64,000 nt of DNA from RUG14300 sp964391805 (GCA_964391805.1 CAYMNK010000009.1:1-64000), one strand, 5' to 3'; positions 44,384 to 53,560 are shown, numbered from the stretch's first letter. Notes: generated from the sequence alone by a model not told the origin. Numbers and translations: made by a program.

Positions 44384-45911
44384 TAATCTCTTTAACAAAT
44401 TCTACAATCCCGATGTTTTGAGTTGCCTTGCTAACTTATCCAACGACGAAGTGTTTACTCCGCCCGAAATTGTAAATCAAATGTTGGATATGCTTCCTCA
44501 GGAATTATTCAAAAATCCCGACACTACATTTTTGGATCCCGGCTGTAAAACAGGAGTATTCTTGCGCGAAATTGCCAAGCGTTTGATTAAAGGACTCGAA
44601 CCGCAATTCCCCGATTTGCAAGAGCGTATCGATCATATTTTTCACAAGCAGCTTTTTGGAATAGCCATTACCGAACTGACAAGTTTGTTATCTCGGCGCA
44701 GTGTTTATTGTAGTAAATATCCCAATAGCGACTTTTCCGTAACGAGATTTAATACTGTCGAGGGGAATATCCGTTTTAAGTTAATTAATCACACCTGGGT
44801 AAATGGTCGTTGCAAGTATTGCGGCGCAAATAAAGTGTATGACCGTGAAATCGATTTAGAAACGCACGCCTACGAATTTATACACACCGATAATTTGGAG
44901 AAATTGTTTAATATGAAGTTTGATGTTATTATAGGTAATCCGCCATATCAACTTTCCGACGGCGGTGCACAAGCAAGCGCCAAGCCTATTTATCAATTAT
45001 TTGTTAAATCTGCAAAAAGTTTAAAACCACGTTATCTCTCTATGATTATTCCCGCAAGGTGGATGACAGGGGGTAAAGGTCTGGACGATTTTCGTGAAGA
45101 AACTATACATGATAGACATTTTACTGTATTGCATGATTTTGCAAATTCAGAAGATTGTTTTACCGGTGTTGATATCAAGGGCGGTATTTGTTATTTTTTA
45201 TGGGAAAGAGATAGAGAAAAAAAGTGTGATATCTATAGACATGATAGCAACGGAATTTTATATTCTGAAAGATATTTAGTAGAAGAAGATGATGATATAT
45301 TTATTCGCTATCCGGAACTTGTATCAATAAAAAATAAAGTTTGGAAATTTAAAACAGATTCTTTTGAAACTATTGTTTCATCAAGAAAGCCATATGGATT
45401 AGCAAGCGATTTTTTTGCTAATCCCACAAAATTTGGGCTTCCACAAATCAGCGATACAGCAATAAAAAATGGCTATAGCATTTTAGGATTAGTCGCACTG
45501 AAAAGGGTTGTAAAGTATATTCCGAAAGAATATCCGTTACCAAAAAAGGATGGAATTAATAAGTATAAATTGTTTATACCAAACAGTTATGGTTGCGGTG
45601 AAATCGGTGAAGGACCTGCTACGCCAGTCCTGGCTACGCCAGGAGAGTTATGTACGGAAACTTTTCTTGAAATCGGAAATTTTGATACGCGTACTGAAGC
45701 AGAAAATGCTATGTCTTATTTAAAGACAAAGTTTTTCCGTTGTTTAGTTGGAATTCGTAAACAAACACAACACGCCACAAAACAAGTTTATCATTATGTT
45801 CCAATGCAAGATTTCTCAAAATCATGGACAGATGAAGAACTTTATGTAAAATACAATTTATCACAAGACGAAATTGATTTTATCGAGTCTATGATTAAAC
45901 CTATGGAGTAA
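44376..45911 (+). CDS. Eco57I-type N6-adenine DNA methyltransferase
   Basis: A 511-residue methylase. Motif X region is DEVFTPPEIVNQMLDML, SAM motif I is FLDPGCKTGVFLREI, and the catalytic NPPYQ lies in FDVIIGNPPYQLSDGG near residue 190. A CxxC pair (CKYC in NGRCKYCGANK, near 145) suggests a zinc-binding insert. The C-terminal part (SDTAIKNGYSILGLVALKRV, GKPGE-like ATPGELCTETFL) resembles the target-recognition region of this group. It is the catalytic methylase of the island and is co-directional with the GIY-YIG/helicase gene 6 bp downstream. Confidence 0.88.
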   Translation: MNDNLFNKFYNPDVLSCLANLSNDEVFTPPEIVNQMLDMLPQELFKNPDTTFLDPGCKTGVFLREIAKRLIKGLEPQFPDLQERIDHIFHKQLFGIAITELTSLLSRRSVYCSKYPNSDFSVTRFNTVEGNIRFKLINHTWVNGRCKYCGANKVYDREIDLETHAYEFIHTDNLEKLFNMKFDVIIGNPPYQLSDGGAQASAKPIYQLFVKSAKSLKPRYLSMIIPARWMTGGKGLDDFREETIHDRHFTVLHDFANSEDCFTGVDIKGGICYFLWERDREKKCDIYRHDSNGILYSERYLVEEDDDIFIRYPELVSIKNKVWKFKTDSFETIVSSRKPYGLASDFFANPTKFGLPQISDTAIKNGYSILGLVALKRVVKYIPKEYPLPKKDGINKYKLFIPNSYGCGEIGEGPATPVLATPGELCTETFLEIGNFDTRTEAENAMSYLKTKFFRCLVGIRKQTQHATKQVYHYVPMQDFSKSWTDEELYVKYNLSQDEIDFIESMIKPME

Positions 45912-45917
45912 ACGAAT

Positions 45918-48854
45918 ATGGCACAAGAGTTTTTTAGACAACGCCCTGCGGTTACACCTACAATTTATGCTTACGAATTTATCGGGGTAAGTTCGCACAA
46001 GGGATATATTAAAATCGGTTTTACCGATCGTACTGCCGAAGAGAGAATCAAAGAACAGTTGAGTGAGAGTCGTATTCCTTATCGTATTTTGTTGAAAGAA
46101 TCGGCTATGCGTTCTGACGGCACTTGCTTTACCGACCATGATATACATGCCGTTTTACGCCGTAAAGGATTTAAACAACTGAATCGTGGTGAAGAAAGAA
46201 ACGAGTGGTTTTATTGCACCGTTAAAGATGTACAATCTGCGATATTAGAAGTACGCGAAGGTATTTATTCGGATGAAAATCGTACTGAAACTTTTAAAAT
46301 GCGCCCCGAACAAACTGTTGCAGTACAAAAAACGATTGCGTTTTTCGATAAAGCTAAAGCGGAGGAACCAAACAAAGCGCCAAAGTTTTTATGGAATGCA
46401 AAAATGCGGTTCGGTAAAACGTTTGCGAGTTATCAACTATCACGAAAAATGGGCTTTAAGCGTGTTTTGGTGCTTACGTTTAAGCCTGCGGTAGAATCGG
46501 CTTGGCGAGAAGACTTGATGACTCATGTCGATTTTGAGGGGTGGCAGTTTGTTTCCAATAAGGATGCTCACGATAACAAAATCAATATCGACGTTCAGTT
46601 TGCAAGTGCAGATAAAAAACGCCCCATTGTGGTATTCGGTTCATTTCAAGACCTCTTAGGAACAAACGAAAACGGTGGTATTAAAGCCAAAAACGAGTTT
46701 ATTCACACAACTAATTGGGATTTAGTTATTTTTGACGAATACCATTTTGGAGCATGGCGTGAAAATGCTAAAAAGTTATTCGAAAATCCTGATGAAGAAG
46801 AAAATGCCGATTTTGATATGGAACGTTATAAGCAAACGGAAGCCGATAATGCGTATAACGAAACGTTCTTGCCTATTACTACCGATTATTACTTATTTTT
46901 ATCGGGTACGCCGTTTAGAGCGATTAATAGCGGTGAATTTATCGAGGACCAAATATATAACTGGACGTACGCTGACGAGCAAAGCGCAAAAGAAAATTGG
47001 GTAGGTTCTAATAATCCTTATCTATCATTGCCACGCATGGTTATGCTTACTTACCGTATACCCGAAAGCATTCAGCAAATTGCTATGCAAGGCGAATACA
47101 ATGAGTTCGACCTTAACGTATTTTTCTCGGCAAAAGGCAAGGGCGACGATGCTAAGTTTGTATACGAAAATGAAGTACAAAAGTGGTTGGATTTGATACG
47201 CGGTTCTTATTTACCGTCAAGTGTCGATGACTTGAAACTTGGACAAGACAAGCGTCCGCCTATGCCGTATTCCGATACACGTCTTTTGAATGTTTTATCT
47301 CATACCTTATGGTTTTTGCCGAATGTAGCAAGTTGTTACGCAATGGAAAATTTACTAAAGCAAAAACAAAATGCGTTTTATCATGATTATAAAATCAATG
47401 TTTGTGCAGGAACGAGTGCCGGTATTGGCGTAGATGCTCTTAATCCTGTATTAAACTCTATGGGTAATCCTCTTGAAACAAAAACGATTACACTTTCTTG
47501 CGGTAAACTTACCACAGGCGTTACCGTACGTCCTTGGACTGGTGTGTTTATGCTTCGCAATCTTAAATCACCCGAAACATATTTTCAAACGGCATTTCGA
47601 GTACAATCACCTTGGGAAATTGTAGATGACAAGGGCGATAAACGGATAATGAAGCACGAGTGCTATGTTTTTGACTTCGCGTTAGATAGAGCGTTGCGAC
47701 AAATTTCTGATTATTCTTGTAGACTTAACGTGGATGAATCTAACCCCGAAAAGAAAGTTGCGGACTTTATTCATTTCTTGCCTGTTTTAGCATACGACGG
47801 CAGTACGATGAAGCAAATAAAAGCGCAAGACGTATTGGATATTGCTATGGCAGGCACGAGTGCGACCTTGCTTGCTAAGCGTTGGGAATCGGCTTTACTT
47901 GTGAATGTTGATAATGATACTTTATCGCGGTTACTTGCCAATAAAGACGCATTAGATGCCCTTATGCGTATCGAAGGATTCCGTTCTCTTAACCAAGATA
48001 TCACGGCGATTATTAATAAGTCGGAAGCCGTCAAAAAGGCGAAAAAAGGAAACGACGGAAAACTTACCGAAAAAGAGAAAAAGGAGCTTAGCCAAGAAGA
48101 AAAAGATTATAAATCGATGCGTAAGCAAATTCAAGAAAAACTTATCAAATTTGCAACACGTGTGCCGATTTTTATGTATCTTACCGATTATCGCGAACGT
48201 TCTTTAAAGGATATAATTACACAGTTAGAACCGGGACTTTTTAAAAAGGTTACCGGATTGGACGTGAACGATTTTAACTTATTGTGTTCTATTGGCGTTT
48301 TTAATGCAAGCCTTATGAATGATGCGATCTTCAAGTTTAAGCGGTATGAAGACGCATCACTTTCGTATACCGGTATAGAAAAAACCGATAAAAACGAAGT
48401 AGGCGGATGGGATACCGTAATCCGTCGCGAAGAATACGAAAAACTGTTCTTTAATCAACAGGCATCTATGAATGATTTGCAAATTGAACACACTAACGAA
48501 ACTATAGATATGGGGTTACCGTTTGTAAAGAATGAAAACGCGATCGTTGAGACATTTGTGGGTGAATCCCATCACAAAAAAGACATTGTACCTTCCGAGA
48601 CATTTGTAGATAAACCTCATCAAAAAAAGGATATTATCGCCCATTCTACACAAAAGAGCAAGGACGAATCAATGGTAGATTTCGATTTATCTGCTGTAGT
48701 TGTCGGTGCGAAGGTTTTACATAAAAAATTCGGAGAAGGAACAATCGAAAATATTGACAAAGCACAAAAATATATCAAGATTGCATTTGTCGTCGGTGAG
48801 AAAATGTTCGTCTTCCCCAACTGTTTCGAGCAAGGCTTCCTAACTATTAAATAG
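45918..48854 (+). CDS. GIY-YIG nuclease - DEAD/DEAH helicase fusion with Tudor-like tail
   Basis: A 978-residue restriction or defence enzyme. Residues about 12-105 form a GIY-YIG-like/T5orf172-type nuclease (YIKIGFTDRTAEERIKEQL, CFTDHDIH). From residue about 140 there is a superfamily 2 helicase: an unusual Walker A KMRFGKTFASYQ, a DEYH Walker B (VIFDEYHFGAW), FLSGTPFRA, and a helicase C-terminal region (TKTITLSCGKLTTGVTVRPWTGVFML, FQTAFRVQSPW). The last 50 residues (VVGAKVLHKKFGEGTIENID, FPNCFEQGFLTIK) resemble the tail found in some SF1 helicases. Together with the two methylase genes it forms a restriction-modification system. Confidence 0.85.
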   Translation: MAQEFFRQRPAVTPTIYAYEFIGVSSHKGYIKIGFTDRTAEERIKEQLSESRIPYRILLKESAMRSDGTCFTDHDIHAVLRRKGFKQLNRGEERNEWFYCTVKDVQSAILEVREGIYSDENRTETFKMRPEQTVAVQKTIAFFDKAKAEEPNKAPKFLWNAKMRFGKTFASYQLSRKMGFKRVLVLTFKPAVESAWREDLMTHVDFEGWQFVSNKDAHDNKINIDVQFASADKKRPIVVFGSFQDLLGTNENGGIKAKNEFIHTTNWDLVIFDEYHFGAWRENAKKLFENPDEEENADFDMERYKQTEADNAYNETFLPITTDYYLFLSGTPFRAINSGEFIEDQIYNWTYADEQSAKENWVGSNNPYLSLPRMVMLTYRIPESIQQIAMQGEYNEFDLNVFFSAKGKGDDAKFVYENEVQKWLDLIRGSYLPSSVDDLKLGQDKRPPMPYSDTRLLNVLSHTLWFLPNVASCYAMENLLKQKQNAFYHDYKINVCAGTSAGIGVDALNPVLNSMGNPLETKTITLSCGKLTTGVTVRPWTGVFMLRNLKSPETYFQTAFRVQSPWEIVDDKGDKRIMKHECYVFDFALDRALRQISDYSCRLNVDESNPEKKVADFIHFLPVLAYDGSTMKQIKAQDVLDIAMAGTSATLLAKRWESALLVNVDNDTLSRLLANKDALDALMRIEGFRSLNQDITAIINKSEAVKKAKKGNDGKLTEKEKKELSQEEKDYKSMRKQIQEKLIKFATRVPIFMYLTDYRERSLKDIITQLEPGLFKKVTGLDVNDFNLLCSIGVFNASLMNDAIFKFKRYEDASLSYTGIEKTDKNEVGGWDTVIRREEYEKLFFNQQASMNDLQIEHTNETIDMGLPFVKNENAIVETFVGESHHKKDIVPSETFVDKPHQKKDIIAHSTQKSKDESMVDFDLSAVVVGAKVLHKKFGEGTIENIDKAQKYIKIAFVVGEKMFVFPNCFEQGFLTIK

Positions 48855-49449
48855 TTCCTTGTGATGATCATAAAATCAAAAGTGCAAATTACTGTATATC
48901 TTTTATGTAAATGATAAATATACGTCACGGGCATGTTTGACTAATCTGTCAAGTATTATATATATGTCATACTGAGCGAAAGGGCAACGTCCTGTAGTCG
49001 AACTGCGCAGCAGTGCAAGGCACAGCCTTGCAGTATCTAAATCCTTAAAAAAAGAATATTTTATAGCACACACTTTTTACACAAAATACGGCAATACATC
49101 ACAAACATGTAGGGGCGATTAGCAATCGCCCGCCTAATTTGAATACTATACTATCGCTTTTGCTTGTTTAAGCGTAATCGATATATCACATATATGTCAT
49201 CCTGAGCATCGTCGAAGGATCTAATTCCTTGTAAAAGAGAATATTATATAGCACACACTTTTTACATAAAATACGGAAATATATCAGAAATTGTAGGGGC
49301 GATTATTAATCGCCCACCAAAAGCAAGTCTTCGCACTTATTTTGCATAAAAAGTACAGCAATATATTACAAGGATAGGGCGATTACTAATCGCCCCTACA
49401 GCGAAAGGGCAACGCCATGTAGTCGAAGCATCGGTATCTAAATCCATAC
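48855..49449. repeat. Gap with three-hairpin and palindromic elements
   Basis: A full three-hairpin element at 48965-49044 (arms GGGC/GTCC with a G-U, CTGC/GCAG, GCAAGGC/GCCTTGC). Palindromic copies at about 49109-49134, 49292-49339 and 49371-49400, the last fused to a decayed three-hairpin copy running to about 49443. A TCATCCTGAGCATCGTCGAAGGATCT unit lies near 49197-49223. No gene is visible. Confidence 0.85.
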
Positions 49450-49487
49450 AAATAAATGCAAGTCAATCCGACTTGCATTTATTTTTT
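49450..49487. terminator. Terminator with a 15-bp stem
   Basis: Perfect stem AAATAAATGCAAGTC against GACTTGCATTTATTT, loop of five, ending 2 bp from the Dabb gene stop. T-rich flanks occur on both strands. Confidence 0.8.
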
Positions 49488-49489
49488 AA

Positions 49490-49777
49490 TTAACAATTAT
49501 AATCTATGCATATTCTATCCGAAACTACCGAATGCACAACCGCTTTAATTGCGATGTGTAAAGGATTTGTTTGGTATGTTTTTTCGCACTCGGCGGTTTC
49601 AAATACGGTATACAATACGAGATCGAAATCTTCGTCATTGACATTTCTACCGACTTCAGCCTCGATTAAACCGTCAACTTTACCCAATAGATTTTTGAAC
49701 CTATTGTTCAAATCAACCGCAATCTCATCTATGCGATTCTTATCAATAAGCTTCCAAAAAATAATATGTTTTAACAT
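49490..49777 (-). CDS. Dabb (stress-responsive A/B barrel) domain protein
   Basis: A 95-residue single-domain protein of the dimeric alpha/beta-barrel family. It shows the opening MLKHIIFWKL, the Gly-rich bend DGLIEAEVGRNVND, FDLVLYTVFETAE, and YQTNPLHIAIKAVVHSVVSDRICIDY, which is the usual family spacing. Members are linked to stress tolerance or small-molecule chemistry, but no reaction can be given. It has a promoter at 49806-49834 and a GAGG ribosome site. Confidence 0.88.
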   Translation of the reverse strand: MLKHIIFWKLIDKNRIDEIAVDLNNRFKNLLGKVDGLIEAEVGRNVNDEDFDLVLYTVFETAECEKTYQTNPLHIAIKAVVHSVVSDRICIDYNC

Positions 49778-49805
49778 TTGTTTTACCTCGCATACTTTTT
49801 ACATA

Positions 49806-49834
49806 ATTATATCCGTTTTTCTTTTGATTGTCCA
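49806..49834 (-). promoter_or_regulatory. Promoter of the Dabb gene
   Basis: On the minus strand TGGACA (49829-49834), 17-bp spacer, exact TATAAT (49806-49811). Confidence 0.7.
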
Positions 49835-50057
49835 CCGAAAAAACTAATTCCACATTAATATACACCGTCCGTAAGATACCAAACGCCTATGCCGTTTGAT
49901 TCTCGTTACACTCAAATTTCGACTTCGCGTTAGCTACAAGGGCGCGATTAGTAATCGCCCGCATCAATTAAAAATCCATATAACGGCGGACGATAATGTG
50001 CAGTATATTGGACGGTAACGAAAAATAATTTGTTATAATAAATCGAATATAAAAAAG

Positions 50058-50110
50058 GAGGGGATAAACGACCGCAATTTCGTCCATCCCCAAAAGATAT
50101 ATTATCTCTC
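50058..50110 (+). ncRNA. Orphan copy of the toxin-gene leader hairpin
   Basis: Stem GGGGAT-aa-ACGA against TCGT-cc-ATCCCC around a CCGCAATT loop, then a tail that includes AAAAGATATATTATCTCTC. The same loop core (CGCAATT) and an identical tail recur at 50317-50373 ahead of the toxin gene. A TATAAT lies upstream near 50035. On the minus strand the same hairpin is followed by seven T residues and preceded by TTGCTT-N17-TAAAAT, so a short antisense transcript is an alternative reading. Confidence 0.5.
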
Positions 50111-50280
50111 TATGCTCATTTTATCATGATATCGAACAAAAAGCAACTTATTTTGAAAAATAAAACTATTTTGAGAAAAAAAGAGAGAATAAACATCAAG
50201 AAATTGATTTTTATAGTTATAATTAATATAAAAATAATGATTTCCTAATGTAAACTTAATCAACGCACTGACCGAATTGT

Positions 50281-50309
50281 TTTACAAGCCGTTACCGTTT
50301 GTATATAAT
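50281..50309 (+). promoter_or_regulatory. Promoter of the toxin-immunity pair
   Basis: TTTACA (50281-50286), 17-bp spacer, TATAAT (50304-50309). The predicted start falls right before the leader hairpin at 50317. Confidence 0.7.
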
Positions 50310-50310
50310 T

Positions 50311-50400
50311 AAAAGTGGAGAAAGGGCAAAAAAAACGCAATTACTTTTGTCCCCAAAAGATATATTATCTCTCAGTATATATCTTCTCTCCAAATAAATT
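50311..50400 (+). ncRNA. Structured 5' leader of the toxin-immunity operon
   Basis: The leader begins near the start of transcription. Stem GGGCAAAA against TTTTGTCCC (one bulge) encloses CGCAATT, then the tail AAAAGATATATTATCTCTC, which can pair as AGATATAT/ATATATCT with the following segment. GGAGA at 50317 can also pair with TCTCC at 50390-50394. It is a partial duplicate of 50058-50110. Its role is inferred, not demonstrated. Confidence 0.5.
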
Positions 50401-50424
50401 TATTATAAGGAGTTAAAGAATAAT

Positions 50425-50979
50425 ATGAAAAAGTCTACAAAACGCAAGAAAACTAAATACTATAAGAAGCATACTCTATTTGAACAAGTAGTATATGCAC
50501 TTACTGAAAAACCGACAGAGTATGTACACATAGATACCCCTAAAACTTTCCAAGACTATCGCCAAATTGGGTTTAACAAATGGTGTAAGGCAATAGGTGT
50601 TTATTCTGGATCCTATCTGCCTGCTGATCCTGAAAAGCTGACAAGTGATGGTCGTAAGGGATGGTATGAGAATACTAATAGTAAAAATAAAACGGGAGAT
50701 AATCGAATCTTCGTTCGTAAATCGACAGGACAAGTTGTTAGACATGATGATACAAAAATCAAACGAAACGGAACGACTGTAGATCAACATTATCATTGGC
50801 ATAATGAAAACCAAGCTCGAGATATAGCGGAATTCTTGCAAATGAATAACATAGAATTATCTAAAAAAGAACGATCCGAGATATATAAATATAAAGATAG
50901 ATATGGTCATCATTGTGATGATGGATCAAAAGAATCTCATTTAGCACCGAGAGATAGTGACTACAGATTTAGGAGATAA
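50425..50979 (+). CDS. Putative polymorphic-type nuclease toxin without delivery domain
   Basis: 184 residues. A very basic start (KKSTKRKKTKYYKKH) has no signal peptide. The C-terminal half contains GWYENTNSKNKTGDNRIFVRK, TGQVVRHDDTKIKRNGTTVDQHYHWHNE, a GW-x-RFD-x-G-xx-HYHxxN type pattern that recalls HNH-like or related toxin domains of contact-dependent systems, but I cannot name the family. The C terminus is His/Arg-rich (YGHHCDDGSKESHLAPRDSDYRFRR). The next gene, 4 bp away, is a small acidic protein as expected for immunity. Delivery domain and export signal are lacking, so it may be an orphan cassette. Confidence 0.5.
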   Translation: MKKSTKRKKTKYYKKHTLFEQVVYALTEKPTEYVHIDTPKTFQDYRQIGFNKWCKAIGVYSGSYLPADPEKLTSDGRKGWYENTNSKNKTGDNRIFVRKSTGQVVRHDDTKIKRNGTTVDQHYHWHNENQARDIAEFLQMNNIELSKKERSEIYKYKDRYGHHCDDGSKESHLAPRDSDYRFRR

Positions 50980-50982
50980 ACA

Positions 50983-51429
50983 ATGGCATTTGACGAGATA
51001 AATAGAGAGCTAAACAAGTATCCGGATCCTGATACTTTTCATGAAAGTAGAATAGTGTATTTTCAAATTGACGGAAGTGTTTTAACAATTCGCATTGGAA
51101 TTTATCATTGTTGGGATTGTTGGAATATTATTCCTGATGACGACCATTATTTGATTATCGAGGGAAGGTTTTCCGGTGTTAAAATTAAAGAGTTATATCA
51201 AGATAACGCTTTTGAATATTTTCATAGTGAAGTGTTATCAATCGAAGAAAAAAATGGATTTATGAGCTTTAATCTTTTAGATGAGTCAACGCTCGATCCT
51301 AATTATGAAAGATATATGTCTATTAAATTCACGTATGGCTCATACAAATGGACGACTCTCGCAGTTGTAAATGATGATGAATGGGAACTCTTTAGGAATG
51401 ATGAAATTCCATCAAAATTTAAAAATTAA
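50983..51429 (+). CDS. Small acidic protein, probable immunity partner
   Basis: 148 residues, not matched to a named family. It is acidic with many aromatic residues (IYHCWDCWNIIPDDDHYLII, FEYFHSEVL, YERYMSIKFTYGSYKWT) and has alternating beta-strand character. It starts 4 bp after the basic putative toxin, and its charge is opposite to that toxin. Position and charge make immunity the best guess; the evidence is contextual only. Confidence 0.55.
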   Translation: MAFDEINRELNKYPDPDTFHESRIVYFQIDGSVLTIRIGIYHCWDCWNIIPDDDHYLIIEGRFSGVKIKELYQDNAFEYFHSEVLSIEEKNGFMSFNLLDESTLDPNYERYMSIKFTYGSYKWTTLAVVNDDEWELFRNDEIPSKFKN

Positions 51430-51813
51430 ATAAAATGGAAAAGTAAACAAATACAATTAATACGCAACGAAACGTCAGTGCAACGTTAAATGTCATACTG
51501 AGCGAAACTATGAACCCACTGCACTATCAAATGTCATACTGAGCGAAGGTCGATAGACCGTAGTCGAACTGCGAAGCAGTGCAAGGCTTGCCTTGCAGTA
51601 TCTAATTCCATATTAACAAGGAATAAGATCCTTCGATTCCGCTATCGCTACACTCAGGATGACATATGATACTGTCGTGCGATACATAGTCTTGTCATTC
51701 TGAGCACATCGTCCTGTAGTCGAACCCGCAGGGCGATGCCATAGGCATCGGAATCTATTTCCGTTTTAAGGCAAAACGATACCATCTATTAAAAAATCTA
51801 TAATTTCACGCAA
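51430..51813. repeat. Gap with three copies of the three-hairpin element
   Basis: A truncated head at about 51491-51505, a full copy at 51532-51609 (GGTC/GACC, CTGC/GCAG, GCAAGGC/GCCTTGC), a minus-strand TCATCCTGAG-type unit near 51620-51663, and a copy at 51693-51762 (reduced first stem, CCC/GGG, CGATGCC/GGCATCG). No gene is visible. Confidence 0.85.
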
Positions 51814-52596
51814 TTATTTTATTGCCAATACCGTTACTGTAAATTCGAGACTACATTCGATGGTTAATTCAGACACTTTGTTTAGATATTCTTTGGGCGT
51901 TTTATAGAAATATGGCGTCATTTTGATGACTGAATTTAGGTATTCGCCATAGAGTTTCGCTTTGTCGTTTACATTTATTTGCTCGACTATTTTAAAGCCT
52001 TCGGGGATCGCTTTAACTTCGTTATAGTAGGGATTAGGATATATTGCTTGTTTTAATTCTATAAGGTGATTTTTAGACGGAGTGATTTTAATTAGAACTC
52101 CACTCTTTTTTAAAATTCTTATCGCTTCGGCGGTATCTAACGGTGCGAAACAATTAATAATAAGGTCTATACTATTATCCTTTATAGGAATATTCGCAAC
52201 GCTTCCAACAATATAGGTTGACGCTTTATCTTTTTTTGATGCATGATTAATGGCGAATTTAGAAATATCTAAGCCGATTATGTCGAAATTACCCGATTGA
52301 ATTGCCCTTGTTAAACTTCCGTCACCAGCGCCGAGGTCGAGAACGTTTTGAGGACGGTATTTACTCAAAATAGTTTTCAATTTTTCTATGAGATCGTTAT
52401 AGTAACCGTTATTCATAACAGTTGCACGAGCGTCTATCATATCTTTATTATCGCCCGGGTTCGCGGTAGCTTTGTGTATTAAGAGATTGACATATCCGCT
52501 TGAAGATATATCATAGCAATGATGATTTCCACATACAAAGGAATTGTTAACTCTCGCTAAATCCTTTTTGCATTTAGGACAAATAAGTAAACCCAT
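51814..52596 (-). CDS. rlmA: RlmA-type 23S rRNA (guanine-N1)-methyltransferase
   Basis: 260 residues. The N terminus has a zinc site (CPKCKKDL, then CGNHHCYD) typical of RlmA, followed by YDISSSGYVNLLI and GDNKDMIDAR. The Rossmann methylase has NVLDLGAGDGSLTRAI, GLDISKFAI and a PL motif IV in INCFAPLDTAEAIRIL. RlmA enzymes modify G745 or G748 of 23S rRNA. Which position is modified, and any link to tylosin- or other macrolide-type resistance, cannot be told from the sequence. Confidence 0.88.
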   Translation of the reverse strand: MGLLICPKCKKDLARVNNSFVCGNHHCYDISSSGYVNLLIHKATANPGDNKDMIDARATVMNNGYYNDLIEKLKTILSKYRPQNVLDLGAGDGSLTRAIQSGNFDIIGLDISKFAINHASKKDKASTYIVGSVANIPIKDNSIDLIINCFAPLDTAEAIRILKKSGVLIKITPSKNHLIELKQAIYPNPYYNEVKAIPEGFKIVEQINVNDKAKLYGEYLNSVIKMTPYFYKTPKEYLNKVSELTIECSLEFTVTVLAIK

Positions 52597-52726
52597 ATTT
52601 TATCATTCCTATCACGATTTTGTTAAAGTATACCATTCCTTGAGAGATAAGTCAAGACCGAAACACTTTCTCATCTTTTATTAAGGTTGTTTGTCTAAAA
52701 TTAATACATTCCGTTTATTTTTGGCG

Positions 52727-52755
52727 TTTACAAGTTGAGTGAAAAACTATATAAT
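52727..52755 (+). promoter_or_regulatory. Promoter of the 258-residue membrane protein
   Basis: TTTACA (52727-52732), 17-bp spacer, TATAAT (52750-52755). It contains an in-frame GTG at 52739 that could be mistaken for a start; the ATG at 52784 behind AGGAG is preferred. Confidence 0.75.
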
Positions 52756-52783
52756 ATATGTATCAAGTTTTTTAGGAGTAATT

Positions 52784-53560
52784 ATGAATATATTGATATC
52801 ATCACTATCATCCGATACGGTATTGTCGATAGTCGTTACAAGTTTAGTTTTACTCGGGTTGATAGTATTTATAGTGTTATCGTTATTACAAAAGCATCAT
52901 AAACTCACAGGAAATACGGCGTTACGCATGAGCCGTATCAATGGTAGACTGTCGAGTTTTGGAGAAATGATTCGATTAAAAATGATAGATAATCCTGTTA
53001 AAGGAGAAGTTGCCCTGTATTGGACTGTGGTAGTATTAGAAACGGCAGGGGCATCTTTATATTTAGTATGTGAGATACTGAATAAAACCTATTCGTTGAC
53101 CTTCTTGAAAATGATGGTATTTCTAATATTTATCATTTTTATGGTAGTATTTCATATTAGATACGCACCAAACGTACCGTATTACTATGATTACGATCCC
53201 ATGTTATTTAGTTATTCGGTATTATCGCTATTCTTTGCATTTATTGATTTTGTTACAGGATTAGTGAATGGAAGCGTTATATTCAGCCTGCTTTACTTTG
53301 TAGGTAACTTGATGTTTTTCGGCACAATATTTTTCACGAGATTTGCAAAAGACGAATTTAAACCGAGAAGCTTATTGGTGTATTTAGGAGCGTCGATTAT
53401 AGTAATAACGGATATATTTAATTTTTGTATCAACGTACCTACCAATCCATTATTTTTGATAGCATCGTTAATTATGACACTTGCGGGGGTGGCTTTAAAT
53501 GTATTATTACTATATTTCTATGACGATTTTGATTTCGTAAAGAGCCTATTCCGCAAATAA
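52784..53560 (+). CDS. Polytopic membrane protein of unknown function
   Basis: 258 residues from the ATG at 52784. Seven or so hydrophobic stretches can be seen (VLSIVVTSLVLLGLIVFIVLSLL, VALYWTVVVLETAGASLYLVCEIL, LKMMVFLIFIIFMVVF, YSVLSLFFAFIDFVTGLV, FSLLYFVGNLMFFGTIFF, LVYLGASIIVITDIF, FLIASLIMTLAGVALNVLLLYFY). It lacks conserved charged or catalytic motifs that I recognise. It has its own promoter and no obvious partner. Confidence 0.65.
   Translation: MNILISSLSSDTVLSIVVTSLVLLGLIVFIVLSLLQKHHKLTGNTALRMSRINGRLSSFGEMIRLKMIDNPVKGEVALYWTVVVLETAGASLYLVCEILNKTYSLTFLKMMVFLIFIIFMVVFHIRYAPNVPYYYDYDPMLFSYSVLSLFFAFIDFVTGLVNGSVIFSLLYFVGNLMFFGTIFFTRFAKDEFKPRSLLVYLGASIIVITDIFNFCINVPTNPLFLIASLIMTLAGVALNVLLLYFYDDFDFVKSLFRK

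Larger units (their letters stand above)
49778..50280. repeat. Gap with a minus-strand dispersed element and an orphan leader copy
   Basis: A long-stem variant of the dispersed element reads on the minus strand at about 49867-49922 (arms CAAACG/CGTTTG). A palindromic copy lies near 49937-49962. A structured leader copy with no gene behind it lies at 50058-50110. Bases 50111-50280 are AT-rich with no coding signal on either strand. Confidence 0.7.

Noticed and set aside
45610..45655. Short GCTACGCCAG direct repeat inside the Eco57I-type methylase
   Set aside because: It encodes the ATPxxATPGE loop at a place where this family has a Gly/Pro-rich motif; there is no frameshift or sign of insertion.
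50058..50400. Type III toxin-antitoxin RNA repeats
   Set aside because: Type III antitoxins are tight tandem repeats of about 36 nt before a ToxN-like gene; here the two hairpins are some 260 bp apart and the protein is not ToxN-like.
52739..52783. GTG start for the membrane protein ending at 53560
   Set aside because: It lies within the promoter (TTTACA-N17-TATAAT); the ATG at 52784 follows AGGAG at normal distance.
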